Below, in pieces: positions 59,684 to 64,000 of a stretch of DNA of 64,000 bases. The position numbers were made by a program, and so were the translations under genes. How positions within the stretch are numbered: the first letter of the stretch is position 1; every line of letters starts with the position of its first letter. Location: assembly GCF_022230925.1 (NCBI RefSeq), contig NZ_JAKKFH010000055.1, positions 81,954 to 145,953 on the forward strand, written 5' to 3'. A model generated the notes under the pieces. The model was given only the letters and a program-made list of their open reading frames with translations, was not told where the DNA came from and made no database searches. The stretch is from Micromonospora alfalfae (GTDB lineage Bacteria > Actinomycetota > Actinomycetes > Mycobacteriales > Micromonosporaceae).

Positions 59684-60265
59684 ATGACCCACCAGGTGCA
59701 CGCCTTCGAACCGCCGGAGCGGTTCGTCGCCGGGACTGTCGGGGCGCCAGGGGAGCGCACGTTCTTCCTGCAGGCCCGCGGCGGCGGCAGGCTGGTCAGC
59801 GTCGCGCTGGAGAAGGTCCAGGTGTCCCTGCTCGCCGAGAAGCTGGAGGAGCTGCTCACCGAGGCGCAGCGTCGCTTCGGGGTGGACCTGCCCGAGCTGG
59901 CGCCGGTGATCGGCGACAACGAGCCGCTGGACACTCCGGTCGACGAGGAGTTCCGGGTCGGGACGCTCGGGCTGGCCTTCGACGTCGACACCGCGACAGT
60001 GGTGATCGAGGCCATCGCGGCGGGCGAGGTGGAGCCCGAGGTCGAGCTGGGCGACGAGGACGACGACGAGGACGACGACGAGGACGAAGAGCCGGACGAG
60101 GACCTGGATCGGCTCCGGGTCCGGCTCACCCCGCAGGCGACCCGCCAGTTCATCGAGCGGGCCCGGCGAGTGGTCAACGCGGGCCGGCCACCGTGCCCGC
60201 TCTGCGGCCAACCGTTGGACCCCGCCGGGCACCTCTGCCCGCGGCACAACGGTTATCACCGGTGA
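59684..60265 (+). CDS. DUF3090 family protein
   Basis: The 193-residue protein has the family opening HQVHAFEPPERFVAGTVGAPGERTFFLQA and a central acidic block of about 20 Asp/Glu residues (GDEDDDEDDDEDEEPDED). A C-terminal zinc-ribbon-like motif, CPLCGQPLDPAGHLCPRHNGY, has three Cys and His. The family is restricted to actinobacteria and co-occurs with the mycothiol ligase. ATG 59684 is preferred to GTG 59678. The stop overlaps the next gene (GTGA). Confidence 0.92.
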   Translation: MTHQVHAFEPPERFVAGTVGAPGERTFFLQARGGGRLVSVALEKVQVSLLAEKLEELLTEAQRRFGVDLPELAPVIGDNEPLDTPVDEEFRVGTLGLAFDVDTATVVIEAIAAGEVEPEVELGDEDDDEDDDEDEEPDEDLDRLRVRLTPQATRQFIERARRVVNAGRPPCPLCGQPLDPAGHLCPRHNGYHR

Positions 60266-61080
60266 CCTCGTCCGGCCTCCAGCCTCGCCAGGACGGCGAC
60301 GCCGCGCTGCGGCTGCTGCGTGATGGCGTCCTCGACCTGGAGGGTCGGCTGGTCGACGCGTCGAACACGACGCTGCGCGGCCTCCTGACCCTGGACGGGT
60401 TGACCGCCCGCTGCGTCTACAAGCCCGTCCGGGGTGAGCGCCCACTCTGGGACTTCCCCGACGGCACCCTGGCCGGTCGGGAGGTCTCGGCGTACCTGGT
60501 CTCCAGGGCCACCGGATGGGACCTGGTGCCGCCCACGGTGCTGCGGGACGGCCCGTTCGGCCCCGGCTCCTGCCAGCTGTGGATCGACGAGCCGGAGGAC
60601 GCCGAACCGCTCGTCGGTTTCCTGCCCGCCGGGGAGTTGCCGCCACGCTGGATCCCGATCGCCGCGGCCCAGGACGACGACGGCGCCGCGTACGCCCTCG
60701 CCCACGCCGACGACCCACGGCTGGCCCGGCTCGCGGTGCTCGACGCGGTGCTCAACAACGCCGACCGCAAGGGTGGTCACGTGCTCGTCGGCGCCGACGA
60801 CCGGATCTACGGCGTGGACCACGGGGTGAGCTTCCACGTGGAGGACAAGCTGCGCACGGTGCTCTGGGGTTGGGCCGGTAAGCGGCTGCCAGCGGACGCC
60901 GTGGAGATGCTCGACGCGCTGGCCGGGCAGGTCGCCGGTGCGCTCGGCGCGGAGTTGGCCGACCATCTGACGATCAGCGAGGTGGCCGAGGTGGCCGCCC
61001 GGGTCGACAGGCTGCGCGAGACCGGCTGCTTCCCCCAGCCTCCGGAGGACTGGCCGGCGATGCCCTGGCCGCCCATGTGA
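60262..61080 (+). CDS. SCO1664 family protein (PI3/PI4-kinase-like fold)
   Basis: The 272-residue protein matches the SCO1664 type. It has CVYKPVRGERPLWDFPDGTLAGREVSAYLVSRATGWDLVPP with the conserved Lys. The catalytic-loop-like VLDAVLNNADRKGGHVLV has Asn and Asp, and YGVDHGVSFHVEDKLRTVLWGW follows. This resembles the catalytic core of PI3K-type kinases. The activity is not known. GTG 60262 overlaps the DUF3090 stop. It is followed by mshC after 66 bases. Confidence 0.9.
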   Translation: MTSSGLQPRQDGDAALRLLRDGVLDLEGRLVDASNTTLRGLLTLDGLTARCVYKPVRGERPLWDFPDGTLAGREVSAYLVSRATGWDLVPPTVLRDGPFGPGSCQLWIDEPEDAEPLVGFLPAGELPPRWIPIAAAQDDDGAAYALAHADDPRLARLAVLDAVLNNADRKGGHVLVGADDRIYGVDHGVSFHVEDKLRTVLWGWAGKRLPADAVEMLDALAGQVAGALGAELADHLTISEVAEVAARVDRLRETGCFPQPPEDWPAMPWPPM

Positions 61081-61146
61081 CAGGCTGTCATCTTGATCAC
61101 CCGTGGGGCGCTCCGGCGTTGTCGCCGGGCTGGCTAGGCTGATCCC

Positions 61147-62385
61147 ATGGAGTCTTGGGCGGGACACGAGGTGCCACGGCTGCCGGGCAGGGGCGAGCCA
61201 CTGGCGTTGTACGACTCGGCGCGGCAGGGTGTCCACCCGAGCGAGCCGGCCGACGCGGGAAGCATGTACGTCTGCGGCATCACCCCGTACGACGCCACGC
61301 ACCTCGGCCACGCCGCCACCATGATCACGTTCGACCTGGTGCAGCGGATGTGGCGCGACGCCGGCCGCCCGGTGCGCTACGTGCAGAACGTCACCGACAT
61401 CGACGATCCACTGCTGGAGCGGGCCGCCCGCGACGGCGAGGACTGGGTGGTCCTGGCGATGCGTGAGACGGCGCTGTTCCGGGAGGACATGGAGGCGCTG
61501 CGGATCATCCCGCCGGAGCACTACGTGGGCGCTGTCGAGTCGATCCCGGACATCGCCGACAAGGTCGAGGTGCTGCTCAAGGACGGTGCCGCGTACCGGC
61601 TCGACGACGGCACCGGCGACGTCTACTTCGACATCTCCGCCACGCCCCGCTTCGGCTACGAGTCGAACCTGACCCGCGAGCAGATGCTGGAGATCTTCCC
61701 CGAGCGCGGCGGCGACCCCGATCGGGCCGGGAAACGGGACCCGCTCGACCCGCTGCTGTGGCGCGGCGCCCGCGATGGCGAGCCGTCCTGGCCGGGTGGC
61801 GAGCTGGGCCCGGGCCGCCCCGGCTGGCACATCGAGTGCGCGGTGATCGCGCTCAACCTGCTCGGCGACCGGATCGACGTGCAGGGCGGCGGCAACGACC
61901 TGCTGTTCCCGCACCACGAGGCCTCCGCCGCGCACGCCGAGCGGCTCACCGGCCAGGCGCCGTTCGCCGAGCACTACGTGCACGCCGGCATGATCGGTCT
62001 GGACGGCGAGAAGATGTCCAAGTCCCGCGGCAACCTGGTCTTCGTGTCCCGGCTGCGCGCCGACAAGGTCGACCCGATGGCGATCCGGCTGGCGCTGATC
62101 TCCGGTCACTACCGCAGCGACCGCACCTGGACCGACGACCTGCTCACCGCCGCGTACGAGCGCCTGGACCGTTGGCGGCGGGCCGCCGCCGCGCCCGCCG
62201 GGCCGTCCGGGGCTGAGTTGCTGGCCGAGGTACGCGCACGCCTGGCCGACGACCTGGACACCCCCGGAGCCCTGGCCGCAGCCGACCGTTGGGCCGAGGC
62301 CACCCTCGCCGGCGCCACCGACGACCCCGACGCGCCGGCCCTCTTCGCGAACACTGTCGACGCCCTCCTGGGCATCCGCCTCTGA
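61147..62385 (+). CDS. mshC: Cysteine--D-myo-inosityl 2-amino-2-deoxy-alpha-D-glucopyranoside ligase (mycothiol pathway)
   Basis: MshC joins cysteine to GlcN-inositol, the third step of mycothiol biosynthesis. Its fold is that of cysteinyl-tRNA synthetase. The 412-residue protein has the zinc-binding Cys43 in MYVCGITPYD, the HIGH-like TxxGH at 51-55 (THLGH), a C-terminal GGGNDLLFPHHEASAAHAE and KMSKS at 289-293. The anticodon-binding domain of CysRS is absent, which separates MshC from the tRNA enzyme. ATG 61147 is chosen. A family-A palindrome follows the gene. Confidence 0.96.
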   Translation: MESWAGHEVPRLPGRGEPLALYDSARQGVHPSEPADAGSMYVCGITPYDATHLGHAATMITFDLVQRMWRDAGRPVRYVQNVTDIDDPLLERAARDGEDWVVLAMRETALFREDMEALRIIPPEHYVGAVESIPDIADKVEVLLKDGAAYRLDDGTGDVYFDISATPRFGYESNLTREQMLEIFPERGGDPDRAGKRDPLDPLLWRGARDGEPSWPGGELGPGRPGWHIECAVIALNLLGDRIDVQGGGNDLLFPHHEASAAHAERLTGQAPFAEHYVHAGMIGLDGEKMSKSRGNLVFVSRLRADKVDPMAIRLALISGHYRSDRTWTDDLLTAAYERLDRWRRAAAAPAGPSGAELLAEVRARLADDLDTPGALAAADRWAEATLAGATDDPDAPALFANTVDALLGIRL

Positions 62386-62405
62386 CCGTGCGTTTCGCGT
62401 TTGCC

Positions 62406-62483
62406 GTGATCGACTCGGGTTCCTGGATGTCGGGGTGTCCCGGCCGGTGCGATGCCCCGGTTTCCAGGAAGCCGAGTCGATCA
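62406..62483. repeat. Dispersed long palindrome, family A copy 3
   Basis: A 78-base inverted repeat with GTGATCGACTCGG at the left and CCGAGTCGATCA at the right; inner arms hold TCGGGGTGTC and GATGCCCCGG. It lies between mshC and the convergent esterase gene, ending 5 bases before its stop codon. It agrees with copy 2 in the outer arms and with copy 1 in the inner arms. Confidence 0.9.
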
Positions 62484-62488
62484 GCGCA

Positions 62489-63700
62489 TCACGGAATGAA
62501 CGCCACCTCGGGGAAGGCCCGGCTCGGGCCGCTCAGGAGGTGACCGCCCCGGTGCCGCAGGTGCAGGTCGAAGAACGCCAGCGGGTACGCCTGCCCGATG
62601 CGGACCGCGCGGGCGGGGTCGAGAGTGCCGACCCAGCCGACGAGTTCCTCATCGCTCATCCCGATGATCCGTGCCAGCTGCGGCACGAGCCACTGATTGT
62701 CGCCGTACGACGAGTGGACCACCCCCGCGGCCTGCACGTTCAGCCGCCATCCGTGAAGGTGCGTGAAGAACTCGGCGACGGCGGGCTCCGCGGCCCGGGT
62801 GAACTCCGCCGTCATCAACATGAACGGTCGGTGCAGGTCGGTGGGCAGCGGCTGCGACTGCATCGGGCCGTCGAGGCTCAGCCCTGCCCGGACCCGCCGG
62901 TCGGTGCCCATGGTCAGGGCCGTCGCCGTACCGCCCTTCGACCAGCCGAACATGCCGACCCGGCTCAGATCGAGGGCGGCGCCCAGCCCAGGTGGCAGCG
63001 GCGCGTGCGCGACGTCGGGGTTGCCCCCGGCCGCGAGAACGGCGATCTGGTCGAGAACGAACCGGACGTCGCGCGTGTAGGTCCACGGGGTGGCGTCGAA
63101 GTCGTCCTCCCGGACGGTGACCCGGCCGTCGGGGAACTCGCTGAACCCGTCGTACGTGTGGTCCACAGTGACGACCACGTACCCGTGGCTGGCGAGTTCC
63201 TGCACCACGATCGTGGTGTCCGAACGGTGGCTGCCGGCGCCGTGCGAGTAGAGAACCACCGGTAACCGCCGACCCGGATGCCGCACCGGCGCGCCCTCGT
63301 GCCCGGCCGTCAGTGGCGCCAGCGCGGCGTCGGGGGAAAAGCCGGCGGAGCCCAGCAGCATGCGCATCGACGCGGCGGTCATCCAGGGGGCGAGCGGATG
63401 ATCCCGGACGTCCCGGGCGGGATACCAGACGCTGACCATCAGCTCCCGGTGCCGCCCCGGCCCCGCCAGCGGCTCCGGTCGGGAACGGTCGACCAGATGC
63501 AGCGCCACCGTACCCACCCGGTGGGGCCCGGTCGGCCGGGGCAGGGTGAGCCGGACCGGGCCCCGACCGGCCGTGGCGGCCATGGCGCGGCCGTCGACAC
63601 CGGCAATGCCCATCGGTACGCCGACCCCGGCCACCAGTGCGGCTCCGACAACTCGACGGCGTGTCAGTCCCCGTCCACCGACGGGCTTCACGGTTCGCAT
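62489..63700 (-). CDS. Tat-exported alpha/beta hydrolase (PAF-acetylhydrolase-like esterase/lipase)
   Basis: The 403-residue protein starts with a twin-arginine signal (GLTRRRVVGAALVAGVGVPMG). An alpha/beta hydrolase follows, with the oxyanion strand LPVVLYSHGAGSH and the nucleophile motif FGWSKGG. The catalytic triad continues with an Asp after TAEF and a His in GVVHSSYGD. This layout is that of platelet-activating-factor acetylhydrolase-type esterases. ATG 63700 has GGAGGTAGATCG before it. The gene is preceded by a strong palindromic operator at 63758, so it is probably inducible. Confidence 0.88.
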   Translation of the reverse strand: MRTVKPVGGRGLTRRRVVGAALVAGVGVPMGIAGVDGRAMAATAGRGPVRLTLPRPTGPHRVGTVALHLVDRSRPEPLAGPGRHRELMVSVWYPARDVRDHPLAPWMTAASMRMLLGSAGFSPDAALAPLTAGHEGAPVRHPGRRLPVVLYSHGAGSHRSDTTIVVQELASHGYVVVTVDHTYDGFSEFPDGRVTVREDDFDATPWTYTRDVRFVLDQIAVLAAGGNPDVAHAPLPPGLGAALDLSRVGMFGWSKGGTATALTMGTDRRVRAGLSLDGPMQSQPLPTDLHRPFMLMTAEFTRAAEPAVAEFFTHLHGWRLNVQAAGVVHSSYGDNQWLVPQLARIIGMSDEELVGWVGTLDPARAVRIGQAYPLAFFDLHLRHRGGHLLSGPSRAFPEVAFIP

Positions 63701-63757
63701 CGATCTACCTCCAGAGGTCGCTCGACGCCGGGACCGAGCCGCCCGACCATCGAGCAA

Positions 63758-63787
63758 TACACACGCAGTATATATACTGAGTGTATA
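63758..63787. promoter_or_regulatory. 30-bp palindromic operator upstream of the esterase gene
   Basis: The centre CAGTATATATACTG is a perfect 14-base palindrome. Extending outward, 13 of 15 positions pair over 30 bases, with GTGT-type flanks (ACAC on the left, GTGT on the right). Such size and symmetry fit a TetR-like or PadR-like repressor. On the minus strand it contains TATACT, which could be the -10 box, so a bound repressor would block RNA polymerase. Confidence 0.75.
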
Positions 63788-63830
63788 GATGCAACGGCTC
63801 CGCCCGCGCTCAGCCCGTTCCACCAACCCC

Positions 63831-63890
63831 ACCAACCCCGCCCTGGCCCCACCAACCCCGCCCTGGCCCCACCAACCCCGCCCTGGCCCC
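63831..63890 (+). repeat. Three tandem 20-bp C-rich repeats
   Basis: The unit ACCAACCCCGCCCTGGCCCC occurs three times head to tail, after a partial copy. It is followed by CCGCCC-type simple sequence. It is non-coding as far as can be seen. Confidence 0.85.
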
Positions 63891-64000
63891 GCCCCGCCCG
63901 CCCCCGGCCCCGCCCCGCCCCGCCCCACTCCCGCCGCACACAGCGTTCGCGCGACGGCGGCGACAGCGACCGGTGTCCGGCGTGATATAAATAAAAAGTT

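Larger units (their letters stand above)
63701..64000. other. Right-end intergenic region
   Basis: No gene is recognised here. It holds the esterase promoter and palindromic operator (63758-63787), a C-rich tandem repeat (63831-63890) and a C/G-rich low-complexity stretch to about 63935. The last bases are unusually A/T-rich (GATATAAATAAAAAGTT). The open frames that cross it are made of biased composition only. Confidence 0.6.

Noticed and set aside
63831..63890. Possible CRISPR array or coding repeat
   Set aside because: 20-bp C-rich units lie head to tail without spacers and only composition-driven frames cross them.

Overview
The window is about 70% GC by eye, with short intergenic gaps, many GTG starts and frequent ATGA/GTGA stop-start overlaps. 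It carries mycothiol ligase (mshC), a GT81 glucosyl-3-phosphoglycerate synthase, an F420-type luciferase-like oxidoreductase, SecA2, a GAF-ANTAR protein and WXG100-like small proteins. Together these point to a filamentous actinomycete chromosome, most likely Micromonosporaceae (Micromonospora-like). No rRNA, tRNA, CRISPR array, prophage, integrase or insertion sequence was recognised. The first gene is cut by the left edge.

Layout. 1-6.0 kb: a sigma factor fused to a STAS domain, cytochrome c oxidase subunit I, a STAS-HATPase anti-sigma-type protein and a DUF4383 membrane protein. 6.1-10.5 kb: two divergent carbohydrate units, a GT4 glycosyltransferase plus GpgS on the minus strand and an oxidoreductase pair on the plus strand. 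10.5-14.8 kb: an ABC exporter and SecA2. 14.8-25.1 kb: small regulators and conserved unknowns, including a GAF-ANTAR sensor with a possible leader peptide, a cysteine dioxygenase-rhodanese pair, two paralogous winged-helix regulators, a uridine-kinase-like protein without a P-loop, a DksA/TraR zinc finger, two DUF72 proteins and DUF2267.

26-27.7 kb: a small protein made almost entirely of four near-identical 21-residue repeats, 9 bp upstream of a JmjC/cupin_4 Fe(II)/2-oxoglutarate hydroxylase. This is the best candidate for a new system (a modified repeat peptide). 27.8-32.6 kb: a minus-strand operon with a WXG100-like small protein and an FtsK/EccC-like ATPase. 32.7-40.9 kb: a NYN protein, a ClpC-type unfoldase with two small followers, LysR, hemerythrin-like and M20 peptidase genes. 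41.1-44.9 kb: a second type-VII-secretion-associated island (TY-Chap/SseB-like, YbaB-like, EspC/WXG-like, a membrane protein and a PH-like protein). 44.9-49.5 kb: aldo/keto reductase, F420 oxidoreductase, UppP and a sugar transporter.

49.7-57.9 kb: a complete urease operon, ureABCEFGD, followed by a urea transporter and an ammonium channel carrying its own PII-like C-terminal domain. Urea uptake, hydrolysis, nickel loading and ammonium handling are thus encoded in one unit. 57.9-63.7 kb: a DUF1275 protein, the histidine phosphatase-DUF3090-SCO1664-mshC cluster and a Tat-type esterase behind a strong palindromic operator. Two families of dispersed long palindromes (three copies of about 78 bp and two of about 75 bp) sit at 3' ends of genes. 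One family shows a compensatory base change between copies.
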